Of a DNA stretch of 64,000 nt, positions 1 to 7,250 are shown one piece after another (position 1 is the first letter of the stretch; every line of letters begins with the position of its first letter). The stretch spans positions 3,348,001-3,412,000 of the forward strand of contig NZ_CP086253.1 in assembly GCF_003382565.3 (NCBI RefSeq), read 5' to 3'. The notes below the pieces were generated by a model. It was given only the letters and a program-made list of their open reading frames with translations. It was not told where the DNA came from and did not search any database. The stretch comes from Pectobacterium aquaticum. GTDB taxonomy: Bacteria > Pseudomonadota > Gammaproteobacteria > Enterobacterales > Enterobacteriaceae. The position numbers and the translations under genes are program-made.

Positions 1-219
1 TCGGGATCTTTCTGCTGCCTTTTGAATGATTATCAACTATATGATCCCTCAAAGCATAAGGCATAGTAGATGCCCCTTCTCCGCCGAGAAGCTCTTCCAT
101 ACCAAAGGCATAGAATATAGCTTGAATTAAAGTACTTTTACCTGATGAATTATTACCTTTAATTATATTCAGGCCATCAGTAAATGCGCATTTAAAACCA
201 TAATCGCCGGAATCAGTAT

Positions 220-229
220 CTATAGATAG
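220..229. repeat. Left target-site duplication of the ISAs1-family element
   Basis: CTATAGATAG directly precedes the left terminal CAGGGC of the element and is identical to 1473-1482. Confidence 0.95.
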
Positions 230-1472
230 CAGGGCAAGATCATGAACGTTTTTTGCACAATTCGACGTCAACATTGACCTGACGAGTCGACTATGATCTT
301 ATGCTCCTCTTTTGAGGAGTGACCATGAATTTAGATACCATCAAAGCGCATTTCAGTATCATCCGCGATGAACGACAAAGCGCAAAAGTGGATTACCCAC
401 TGTTTGATATTTTGTTTGCTTCAATCTGCGCAGTGATAGCGGGAGGCCAGGGCTGGACTGACATTCGTGAGTACGTTCTCGGCCATCATGACTGGTTCCT
501 TAAACAGGGCTTATTTGAAAAAGGTGTGCCCGTTGATGATACCTTTGCTCGCCTAATTTCAAATATTGAGCCCGCTGAATTCCGCGATTGTTTTCTCGCC
601 TGGATGAAAGCCGTGCACAAGTTAACCTGTGGTGAAGTCGTCGCTATTGATGGCAAGACTTTGCGCGGCTCTTATGACAGAGACGACAGGCAAAGCACCA
701 TCCATATGGTAAGTGCCTATGCCAGCGCCAACCAACTCGTATTGGGCCAGCTTAAAACTGATGCTAAAAGCAATGAAATCACCGCGATACCCGCGCTGAT
801 TCAGATGTTGGACTTGCGAGGTGCCATCGTGACAATTGATGCGATGGCCTGTCAGACCAAGATTGCCAAGGCGATTACGAGCAAAGGTGGCGACTACTTA
901 TTGGCAGTTAAGGGCAATCAAGGCAAGTTAGCGGCAGCGATACAGGCCGCTTTTACCCCACATCGGCGCGCGCCAATTGACAGGGGCATATCTCAAGTTG
1001 AGAAGCAGAAAAGCCGAGTGGAGGCACGCACTTACCATGTACTGGATGCCAGTGATATGGTTGGGGATTTCTCTGCCTGGCTCGGGCTAACCAGCATAGT
1101 CATGGTCGAAAGTTACCGCGCAGCAAAAGGCAAAGCGCCAGAGTTGGAGTACCGCTACTACATCAGTTCAGCCAAACTAACCCCAGAGCAGGCCGGAGAT
1201 GCGATACGGGCCCATTGGGGTATCGAGTCCATGCATTGGATTTTAGATGTCAGTATGCGAGAGGATGCTTGCCAGATTTACCGAGAAAACGCCGCAGAAA
1301 ACTTGGCAGGGTTAAGGCACATGGCGCTGAACATGCTCAGAGCCGAGCCAACGAAGATTAGCGTACCGATGAAACAAAAACGCTGCATGATGAAACCCGT
1401 GTTCTTGGAGCAAGTTCTTATGGCTGGATTAACGTCAATGGTTAAATGTTGATCACTCATGCGGACGCCCTG
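230..1472 (+). mobile_element. Complete ISAs1-family insertion sequence (1243 bp)
   Basis: The ends are imperfect inverted repeats: the left end begins CAGGGCAAGATCATGAACG and the right end, read inwards on the opposite strand, begins CAGGGCGTCCGCATGAGTG, sharing CAGGGC and CATGA. The element is flanked by identical 10-bp duplications CTATAGATAG (220-229 and 1473-1482). It carries one full-length DDE transposase gene. Length, target-duplication size and transposase fit the ISAs1 family (related to the H-repeat proteins of E. coli Rhs loci). It lies opposite in orientation to the operon it interrupts. The intact gene and perfect duplication suggest recent insertion. Confidence 0.93.
325..1452 (+). 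CDS. ISAs1-family DDE transposase
   Basis: This 375-residue protein is the only gene of the insertion element. The start at 325 is preceded by GAGGAG six bases upstream; a GTG at 319 would overlap that ribosome site and is less likely. The three acidic catalytic residues (numbered from the GTG two codons upstream) sit in typical contexts: D111 in AIDGKTLRGS, D174 in VTIDAMACQ, and E303 in HWGIESMHWILDV. The N-terminal region with DIREY and the DDTFARLIS stretch is typical of the family. No frameshift or internal stop is present and the length is full, so the enzyme could be active. It is transcribed towards, and antisense to, the interrupted operon. Confidence 0.93.
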   Translation: MNLDTIKAHFSIIRDERQSAKVDYPLFDILFASICAVIAGGQGWTDIREYVLGHHDWFLKQGLFEKGVPVDDTFARLISNIEPAEFRDCFLAWMKAVHKLTCGEVVAIDGKTLRGSYDRDDRQSTIHMVSAYASANQLVLGQLKTDAKSNEITAIPALIQMLDLRGAIVTIDAMACQTKIAKAITSKGGDYLLAVKGNQGKLAAAIQAAFTPHRRAPIDRGISQVEKQKSRVEARTYHVLDASDMVGDFSAWLGLTSIVMVESYRAAKGKAPELEYRYYISSAKLTPEQAGDAIRAHWGIESMHWILDVSMREDACQIYRENAAENLAGLRHMALNMLRAEPTKISVPMKQKRCMMKPVFLEQVLMAGLTSMVKC

Positions 1473-1482
1473 CTATAGATAG
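1473..1482. repeat. Right target-site duplication of the ISAs1-family element
   Basis: CTATAGATAG directly follows the right terminal GCCCTG. Deleting one copy with the element restores the ATPase reading frame through codon 11. Confidence 0.95.
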
Positions 1483-1503
1483 TTTAAATTTATTAATTTT
1501 CAT

Positions 1504-1947
1504 CTATTCTTTCCAAAGGTTGGTAGCAGCTTCAATCATTTTTTCTGTTATCTTTAAACCTATTTTCTTTAAAAAGATAGTCTCATCATAGAATAAGTCA
1601 TATGAATTGCTATTATTTATAAAACACATACCTTTAGGCGCAAGCTTGAATGAAGTCCCAGATTTAATAATTAAACCTTCTGCAATCGCAAATTGCAACG
1701 CAAAATTTACAGAAGGATCTATCCCCCATACACTCGGTATCTCAATCTTCTTTTCAACAGCATTTAATAACATTTCCTTACGTTGTTCATCTTTCAATAC
1801 CCATGCAAAAAGATGCAACCTTATTAAACTTGAGCATTTCCCTCTGGATGCCAGATCCAATACCAAGAGAATCTGGCCAATTTTAAATAAAGGGCGAAAA
1901 CCTGCATATATGGGCATTGGTTTTCGTTTAAATGTCACTCGACTCAT
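1504..1947 (-). CDS. Small predicted winged-helix protein, likely ABC-3C middle component
   Basis: This is a 147-residue protein between a predicted nuclease gene and the broken ATPase gene. The preferred start overlaps the upstream stop as TAATG, with GGAG eight bases before it, so translation is probably coupled; an ATG 33 bases further upstream (1980) also exists. Residues near the N-terminus (FRPLFKIGQILLVLDL) resemble a helical start, and the centre (FALQFAIAEGLIIKSG, then FKLAPKG) looks like a winged-helix hairpin. Small proteins of about 150 residues in this position are the middle components (LmuC/DdmB-like) of ABC-3C and Lamassu systems, linking ATPase and effector. I do not recognise the exact subfamily; the role is inferred from size and context. 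The gene is AT-rich compared with the core genes nearby. Confidence 0.6.
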   Translation of the reverse strand: MSRVTFKRKPMPIYAGFRPLFKIGQILLVLDLASRGKCSSLIRLHLFAWVLKDEQRKEMLLNAVEKKIEIPSVWGIDPSVNFALQFAIAEGLIIKSGTSFKLAPKGMCFINNSNSYDLFYDETIFLKKIGLKITEKMIEAATNLWKE

Positions 1948-2870
1948 TAGTTTAACTCCAACGGACATAAAGCTATCCATTTTGCAACCAAGCTATCGAC
2001 AAGGCTATGCCTTTCAGGATCACCAAGCATTGGAATAGATTCTTTTATTCTTAATGCCAAAACACCCTTAATTCTTTCAATCAATTGCTCAGGCAAAGCA
2101 TCCCAAGTAATGCACAATTCCTCTATTTCATTCTCATACTGATTGATGACTCTTGCCAATTCAAAATAAATTAAAGCAGAGTCTTTTTCAATTCTCCTTA
2201 GCAACACATCGCCAGCAAGAAATTTCTTTTCTGTTAAAACATTAAGTTTCTTGTGCTTTTCAGAATTTAATGAACCATCAATAACGCATCGTTTTTCATT
2301 TTTTCTTTGGATATTAAGTTCCATTTCTTCAGTAGCTGAGTCGAAATAGTCCAATTGCTGAGGTGTGATATCAAAAGTTATTTTACTACCTTTTAAGGTC
2401 ATGATCTCTTGAATTTCATGTATGTAAAAATCTATATCTTGAACATCTACTTCAAAATCATCAGAAAGAAAATCCAAAGATAACGCTCTAATTTCTTCTT
2501 GTTTTTTTACAATATGCGAAAGGATCTCATTACGGTTAATTTCTGGGCATAAAAAGATCCATTTTTTTATTTTACAGTCTCCAAGCCTCTTTTTTAGCTC
2601 ATCTTTATATGTATTAAGCTTGGCAAGATCTCTAGTAATTTTGTCACGTTGTTTTTCATAAAGCTCCTCCTGCGTATACACCTTCTCAGGACAATAGCAC
2701 TGAATAGCTATACCATAGTCTTTAACAAAACCCTCAATACCATAATCGCCTGGAGAAGCAGGCATTTCCTGATAACCAAACTGCCTATAGAGCTTTTTGA
2801 AAACTAGCTGGCAAATCTCTTCCCACAAGTTTCCGTCCATCGGACCAATTTTAGTAATGTAAGATGACAT
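1947..2870 (-). CDS. Predicted PD-(D/E)XK-like nuclease, effector of an ABC-3C/Lamassu-like operon
   Basis: This 307-residue protein is the first gene of the island operon; AGGGGGG lies a few bases upstream of the ATG. The N-terminal domain has the pattern of Mrr/Cap4-like restriction-endonuclease folds: a helix with WEE (residues 16-18), then SPGDYGIEGF with D42 and E46, then IAIQCY with Q57 and Y59. In classical Mrr-type sites the last motif is usually QxK, so Y59 replaces the expected lysine; activity is therefore not certain. A charged, probably coiled segment (about 66-100) and a KKWIFLCPE strand follow. The C-terminal half is helical and unrecognised. In related systems the nuclease degrades invading DNA once the ATPase complex is triggered. 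Family placement is inferred from motif spacing and operon layout. Confidence 0.58.
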   Translation of the reverse strand: MSSYITKIGPMDGNLWEEICQLVFKKLYRQFGYQEMPASPGDYGIEGFVKDYGIAIQCYCPEKVYTQEELYEKQRDKITRDLAKLNTYKDELKKRLGDCKIKKWIFLCPEINRNEILSHIVKKQEEIRALSLDFLSDDFEVDVQDIDFYIHEIQEIMTLKGSKITFDITPQQLDYFDSATEEMELNIQRKNEKRCVIDGSLNSEKHKKLNVLTEKKFLAGDVLLRRIEKDSALIYFELARVINQYENEIEELCITWDALPEQLIERIKGVLALRIKESIPMLGDPERHSLVDSLVAKWIALCPLELN

Positions 2871-2960
2871 TCATTCCCCCCTAATACTCGACGACAATTA
2901 CAGCCAGCACGAGAGTTCGCCGTCTAATTCGTTGCAGATTTGCTCATTAACAACAATGAA

Positions 2961-2976
2961 CTGTGTTTTTATACAG
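2961..2976. promoter_or_regulatory. LexA (SOS) box upstream of the defence-like operon
   Basis: CTGTGTTTTTATACAG matches the CTGT-N8-ACAG core of the enterobacterial LexA operator, and the flanks (AA before, TT after) extend the dyad. It lies about 90 bases upstream of the nuclease start codon at 2870. Read on the minus strand it contains TATAAA, which could serve as a -10 element. This suggests, but does not prove, SOS control. The rest of the 2871-3111 gap shows no gene. Confidence 0.7.
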
Positions 2977-3111
2977 TTTAATATCGAATGACCGCCTGTT
3001 GATTATCTAAGCAGATTATTAATAACCTAGTTATGCTTAAAAAGGAATAAGGCTGACTTGTTTTGCTAATATTTTTGACTCGTCGCCTTCATGCAATAAT
3101 ATGTCATTGCT

Positions 3112-4392
3112 TCAATATATACTTTCGAGATAATTTGCCCACACTTGCAACCACTTCTTGCACTCAGCATCATACTTATACAGGTTATAAATCCCCTCTA
3201 CACCGCCGCGAGTATGCCCCAGCACAGCCTCCGCAACTTCATTTGGGCATTGCAAACGGGATAGCCCTGTCCGCACTGTACGACGCAGGTCGTGTGGCGT
3301 CCAGTGAGGTATATCAAGCATTTGACCGTTTTCACGTAAACGCCATGAATTTTCAGTCAGGTATTTCTGCTGAATGGGGAGTTTAGTCGCTTGTGAAGGA
3401 AATAAATATTTATCGGAGGTGAGGCGCAGAATTTTAAGGAAGTCGATAGCCTGAGTCGATAGCTGAACGTACCGCTCTACTCCAGTCTTGGTTTCTCGCA
3501 GATGTATCGTGCCCTTTTCGAGATCCACATCATCCCAAGCCATATTGCAGACTTCACCTGTTCGGCACCCAGTCCAGAGCGTCAGTCGCAGCACATTTTT
3601 GATTGTTGGCGTAAATGAAGAACCAGGAAGCCAATGAAGGAATTTAGCTAACTCTTTCTCACTCAGAATTCGAGTTCCACGTTCACAGGTCAGTTTGATA
3701 TTAGTCTGGCGTAGACTCGACTTTGCCAATAGCGCAGGGTTAGCAAAGCTGTCATCGAAGCGCCCTAAGCCAATTGCAAATTCATAGGCAGAGGATAGTT
3801 CACGTAACAAATTACCTGCCTGAACTTTGGCACCGCGTTCAATCACACCGTTGACCAGTTCGACGATATCTTTACGGGTGATGTCCGCTGCAACACGCGC
3901 CCCTAGCTTAGCAACCGCATCATTTTCCAGAGTTCGACGGACTTCCTTTTGCCCTTTCTTTTTACGCGCTCCTGGAATGATTTTTCCATCAGCATTTTTA
4001 CGATCTTCTATCCGTTCAGTCAGATACAGCTCAACCAAGCCTTCAACCGTCAGCACTGCCGCTATCGGTTTTTGACTCTCCTCCAATAACCGTTGCTTCT
4101 CATCTTTCAGCTCAGACGCCGGGCAGCGCCCTTCGTTTCTGATTAATTTGAGCTCTTGCAACTTCATACGAGCCATTGCAAGCGAGGTTTGCGGGAAGCT
4201 TCCAATTTTTACCTGTGACAGCTTATTGGTCACTGGGCTAGTATAACGGTAGAAAAAGGTCTTGATACCCGAAGCGCCGCAAGTCACACGTAAGCCTCGG
4301 TTTTCACCTGTATCAGCCTTATTTTTGTCCGTAGGCTTCATCATTTCGATAGCTTTGGATGACAAAGGTTTGCCTGCTGGTTTATCTGTCAT
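3112..4392 (-). CDS. Tyrosine-recombinase integrase of a genomic island (P4-like)
   Basis: This 426-residue integrase has an N-terminal DUF4102-like region (about 1-90), a SAM-like core-binding domain (about 110-215) and a C-terminal catalytic domain. All expected catalytic residues are present: R277 in TGCRTGEV, K302 in TKTGVERY, H367 and R370 in HDLRRT, H393 in LGHTRGG and nucleophile Y402 in GIYNLY. It reads leftwards away from mutS and is the gene nearest the island/core junction, the usual place for such enzymes. No tRNA gene lies nearby, so the target is unlikely to be a tRNA; the 5' end of mutS is the best candidate. Upstream it has an extended -10 promoter overlapped by 12-bp repeats. 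The protein looks complete, so the island may still be excisable. Confidence 0.92.
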   Translation of the reverse strand: MTDKPAGKPLSSKAIEMMKPTDKNKADTGENRGLRVTCGASGIKTFFYRYTSPVTNKLSQVKIGSFPQTSLAMARMKLQELKLIRNEGRCPASELKDEKQRLLEESQKPIAAVLTVEGLVELYLTERIEDRKNADGKIIPGARKKKGQKEVRRTLENDAVAKLGARVAADITRKDIVELVNGVIERGAKVQAGNLLRELSSAYEFAIGLGRFDDSFANPALLAKSSLRQTNIKLTCERGTRILSEKELAKFLHWLPGSSFTPTIKNVLRLTLWTGCRTGEVCNMAWDDVDLEKGTIHLRETKTGVERYVQLSTQAIDFLKILRLTSDKYLFPSQATKLPIQQKYLTENSWRLRENGQMLDIPHWTPHDLRRTVRTGLSRLQCPNEVAEAVLGHTRGGVEGIYNLYKYDAECKKWLQVWANYLESIY

Positions 4393-4454
4393 ATAAGATC
4401 CATTTTATGGCTAACCACTTGATTTACTAAAGCTAAAAACCAGCTTTTCTTTCC

Positions 4455-4528
4455 AAGTGTAGGTTGTGCATTTATTTAGTGTAATTATACCATAACCTAC
4501 ATAACAACCTACACTTTGACCTACACTA
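4455..4528. repeat. Cluster of 12-bp repeats upstream of the integrase (probable integrase arm sites or operator)
   Basis: Three 12-bp units lie head to tail without a spacer: TAACCTACATAA (4493-4504), CAACCTACACTT (4505-4516) and TGACCTACACTA (4517-4528). A perfect inverted copy of the middle unit, AAGTGTAGGTTG, lies at 4455-4466. Short repeated sites beside an integrase gene are typical of arm-type recombinase-binding sites. They also cover the integrase promoter, which would allow autoregulation. Confidence 0.75.
4484..4489 (-). promoter_or_regulatory. Extended -10 element of the integrase promoter
   Basis: The minus strand reads TGGTATAAT, a perfect TATAAT with an upstream TG dinucleotide. 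No good -35 is seen; TGTAGG 18 bases upstream is the closest. The element lies between the inverted and tandem 12-bp repeats. Confidence 0.55.
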
Positions 4529-4544
4529 ACAAGTGGGTTTTAGT
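4516..4544 (+). promoter_or_regulatory. mutS: Candidate rightward promoter for mutS at the island end
   Basis: TTGACC (4516-4521) and TTTAGT (4539-4544) are separated by 17 bases and point towards mutS. The -35 overlaps the third 12-bp repeat. If used, mutS is transcribed from a promoter supplied by the island. Confidence 0.4.
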
Positions 4545-4625
4545 GATTTTTTATGAGACAACGTGATACTTAATGAGAACAATTAAAATCACAATTCACT
4601 TTAAATTCAATGGAATAAATAAACC

Positions 4626-7190
4626 ATGTCTATGATTGACAATAAAAATCTAGATTCACACACACCAATGATGCAGCAGTACTTTAGGTTAAAGGCTGAA
4701 CATCCGGAAATCCTGCTGTTTTACCGCATGGGCGATTTTTATGAGCTGTTCTATGACGATGCCAAGCGGGCTTCTCAACTGCTGGATATCTCGCTGACGA
4801 AGCGCGGTGCCTCCGCAGGGGAACCGATACCGATGGCGGGCGTTCCTCATCATGCCGTTGAAAACTACCTTGCCAGACTGGTGCAAATGGGCGAATCCGT
4901 CGCTATCTGCGAACAGGTTGGCGATCCCGCCACCAGCAAAGGTCCGGTAGAACGCAAAGTTGTACGTATCGTCACGCCAGGAACCATCAGCGACGAAGCA
5001 CTATTGCAGGAAAAGCAGGATAACCTGCTGGCCGCAATCTGGCAGGACGGTCGGGGGTTCGGTTATGCCACCCTGGATATCAGCTCAGGACGTTTCCGCG
5101 TGAGCGAACCAGACGATCGGGAAACCATGGCGGCTGAGTTACAGCGCACCAATCCGGCGGAATTACTCTATCCTGAATCTTTCGAGTCCATGGATTTGAT
5201 CGAAAATCGCCATGGGCTTCGCCGTCGTCCACTGTGGGAATTTGAACCGGATACTGCACGCCAGCAGCTTAACCTGCAATTTGGCACCCGCGATCTGACC
5301 GGTTTCGGCGTAGAACAGGCCAAGCTCGCATTACGGGCCGCTGGCTGCCTGCTACAATATGCGAAAGACACCCAGCGCACCTCGCTGCCGCATATCCGCG
5401 GGATTACCATGGAGCGCCAACAGGACGGCATCATCATGGACGCGGCCACCCGCCGTAACCTTGAACTGACGCAGAATCTGTCCGGCGGCGTGGAAAATAC
5501 GCTGGCCGCGGTGCTGGACTGCACAGTGACGGCAATGGGCAGCCGGATGCTGAAGCGCTGGATTCATATGCCCAGCCGCGATATTGAGGCGCTCAAACAG
5601 CGTCAGCAGGCTATCAGCGCGTTACAGGACATTACGCCCGATCTACAACCCTCTCTGCGGCAGGTCGGCGATCTGGAGCGTATTCTGGCGCGACTCGCGT
5701 TGCGCACAGCACGCCCGCGCGATCTGGCTCGTATGCGCCACGCTTTCCAGCAGTTCCCCGCTATTCGTGAGCAGCTTGCGCCACTGGATACCGATTCCGT
5801 TCGTCGTCTGGTCAGCCTGATTGGGCAATTTGATGAGTTACGTGATTTATTGGAACGCGCGGTTGTCGAAGCACCGCCCGTGCTGGTACGTGACGGCGGC
5901 GTTATCGCGCCGGGCTACCATACAGAGCTGGATGAGTGGCGCGCACTGGCTGACGGTGCCAGCGATTATCTGGACCGTCTGGAAATTCGTGAACGTGAAA
6001 AGCTGGGGCTTGATACGCTGAAAGTCGGCTTCAACGGCGTGCACGGTTATTACATTCAGGTCAGCCGTGGTCAAAGCCATCTGGTGCCGATTCATTATGT
6101 ACGCCGCCAGACGCTGAAAAATGCCGAACGCTATATCATTCCCGAGCTAAAAGAGTACGAAGACAAAGTTCTGACCTCGAAGGGCAAAGCATTGGCGCTG
6201 GAAAAAGCGCTCTACGATGAGCTCTTCGATCTGCTGTTGCCCCATCTGGCTGAACTTCAGCAAAGCGCCGCCGCGTTGGCAGAATTGGACGTTCTGGCGA
6301 ATTTGGCCGAACGTGCCGATACGCTGAATTACGTCTGCCCGACGCTGAGCGATAAGCCCGGCATCAAAATCACGGGCGGTCGTCACCCTGTCGTCGAACA
6401 GGTGCTTCGTGAACCGTTCATCTCTAACCCTCTGTCGCTGGCACCACAGCGTCGCATGCTGATTATCACCGGCCCCAACATGGGCGGTAAAAGTACTTAT
6501 ATGCGTCAGGCCGCACTGATTGTGCTGATGGCGCACATCGGCTGCTTTGTGCCTGCGGATCAGGCGGTGATTGGCCCCGTCGATCGTATTTTCACTCGTG
6601 TGGGAGCCGCGGACGATCTGGCCTCTGGCCGCTCCACCTTCATGGTGGAAATGACAGAAACGGCGAATATTCTGCACAATGCCACGGAAAACAGTCTGGT
6701 ATTGATGGACGAAATCGGTCGCGGAACCTCCACCTATGACGGCCTGTCGCTGGCCTGGGCCTGTGCCGAAAATCTGGCGAACCGCATCAAAGCGATGACG
6801 CTGTTTGCAACGCACTACTTTGAACTGACCACTCTGCCGGAAAAAATGGAAGGCGTAGTGAATGTGCATTTAGATGCGCGCGAACACGGCGATACCATCG
6901 CCTTTATGCACAGCGTACAAGATGGCGCAGCCAGTAAAAGTTATGGCCTTGCCGTCGCCGCACTGGCTGGTGTCCCGAAAGAAGTGATTAAGCGCGCACG
7001 CCAGAAACTGAAAGAGCTGGAAACGTTATCGAATAATGCGTCATCCAGTCATATTGACGGCGCGCAGCTGGCGCTGCTAAGCAATGATGAGCCGTCTCCG
7101 GCGATTGAAGCGCTGGAAGCCATCGATCCTGATGCGCTCACGCCACGTCAGGCGCTGGACTGGCTGTATCAGCTAAAGAAAATGCTCTAA
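4626..7190 (+). CDS. mutS: DNA mismatch repair ATPase MutS
   Basis: This 854-residue protein recognises base mismatches and recruits MutL. The mismatch-reading motif is GDFYELF with F38 and E40. The Walker A loop GPNMGGKST is at 616-624, followed by the Walker B region LVLMDEIGRGTSTYDG. The C-terminal helix PRQALDWLYQLKKML matches the tetramerisation end. From about residue 12 on it is close to enterobacterial MutS, but the first 11 residues and codons (MSMIDNKNLDS) and a few following positions are AT-rich and unlike the family, as expected if an island integrated here and rebuilt the 5' end. No good Shine-Dalgarno sequence precedes the ATG (only GGAA at a long distance). It converges on nlpE with a shared terminator. 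Confidence 0.98.
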   Translation: MSMIDNKNLDSHTPMMQQYFRLKAEHPEILLFYRMGDFYELFYDDAKRASQLLDISLTKRGASAGEPIPMAGVPHHAVENYLARLVQMGESVAICEQVGDPATSKGPVERKVVRIVTPGTISDEALLQEKQDNLLAAIWQDGRGFGYATLDISSGRFRVSEPDDRETMAAELQRTNPAELLYPESFESMDLIENRHGLRRRPLWEFEPDTARQQLNLQFGTRDLTGFGVEQAKLALRAAGCLLQYAKDTQRTSLPHIRGITMERQQDGIIMDAATRRNLELTQNLSGGVENTLAAVLDCTVTAMGSRMLKRWIHMPSRDIEALKQRQQAISALQDITPDLQPSLRQVGDLERILARLALRTARPRDLARMRHAFQQFPAIREQLAPLDTDSVRRLVSLIGQFDELRDLLERAVVEAPPVLVRDGGVIAPGYHTELDEWRALADGASDYLDRLEIREREKLGLDTLKVGFNGVHGYYIQVSRGQSHLVPIHYVRRQTLKNAERYIIPELKEYEDKVLTSKGKALALEKALYDELFDLLLPHLAELQQSAAALAELDVLANLAERADTLNYVCPTLSDKPGIKITGGRHPVVEQVLREPFISNPLSLAPQRRMLIITGPNMGGKSTYMRQAALIVLMAHIGCFVPADQAVIGPVDRIFTRVGAADDLASGRSTFMVEMTETANILHNATENSLVLMDEIGRGTSTYDGLSLAWACAENLANRIKAMTLFATHYFELTTLPEKMEGVVNVHLDAREHGDTIAFMHSVQDGAASKSYGLAVAALAGVPKEVIKRARQKLKELETLSNNASSSHIDGAQLALLSNDEPSPAIEALEAIDPDALTPRQALDWLYQLKKML

Positions 7191-7210
7191 CGTGTAATGA
7201 TGGATGTAAA

Positions 7211-7240
7211 AAAGGCACTGAAATCAGTGCCTTTTCTTTT
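7211..7240. terminator. Bidirectional terminator between mutS and nlpE
   Basis: The hairpin AAAGGCACTG-AAAT-CAGTGCCTTT has A-rich sequence before it and TTTTCTTTT after it, so it can stop transcripts from both convergent genes. Confidence 0.88.
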
Positions 7241-7250
7241 TAACGCTGTA

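Larger units (their letters stand above)
1..1503 (-). pseudogene. SMC/ABC-type ATPase of an ABC-3C/Lamassu-like operon, split by an insertion sequence; continues past the left edge
   Basis: The gene starts with ATG at 1503-1501, directly after the stop codon of the upstream gene (TAG then ATG, no spacer). Coding resumes at 219 after an insertion element and one copy of its 10-bp target duplication are removed. The rejoined frame stays open to position 1 and reads MKINKFKLSIDTDSGDYG at the start. A textbook Walker A loop, GNNSSGKST, lies at residues 32-40, and a GMEELLGG stretch follows it. An N-terminal Walker A close to the start fits SMC/RecN-like and ABC-3C ATPases; the rest, including any coiled coil and Walker B, is outside the window. 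The insertion in codon 11 separates the start from the ATP-binding loop, so the gene is probably inactive. In ABC-3C/Lamassu systems this subunit is the DNA-sensing motor that holds the nuclease effector. The assignment rests on the P-loop plus operon layout. Confidence 0.72.

Noticed and set aside
1278..1460. Small minus-strand frame inside the insertion sequence
   Set aside because: It is antisense to the conserved transposase C-terminus, with no known counterpart in ISAs1-family elements.
3063..3386. Plus-strand frame opposite the integrase 3' end
   Set aside because: It overlaps conserved catalytic-domain codons of the integrase on the other strand and shows no recognisable product.
4393..4625. 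Search for a tRNA gene or fragment as the island attachment site
   Set aside because: No cloverleaf or tRNA 3' end is visible beside the integrase, so the usual tRNA target of P4-like integrases was not called.
6147..6869. Long open frame of 240 codons antisense to mutS
   Set aside because: It lies wholly inside a highly conserved gene, has no ribosome site, and its composition (rich in H, Q, R) is that of a shadow frame.
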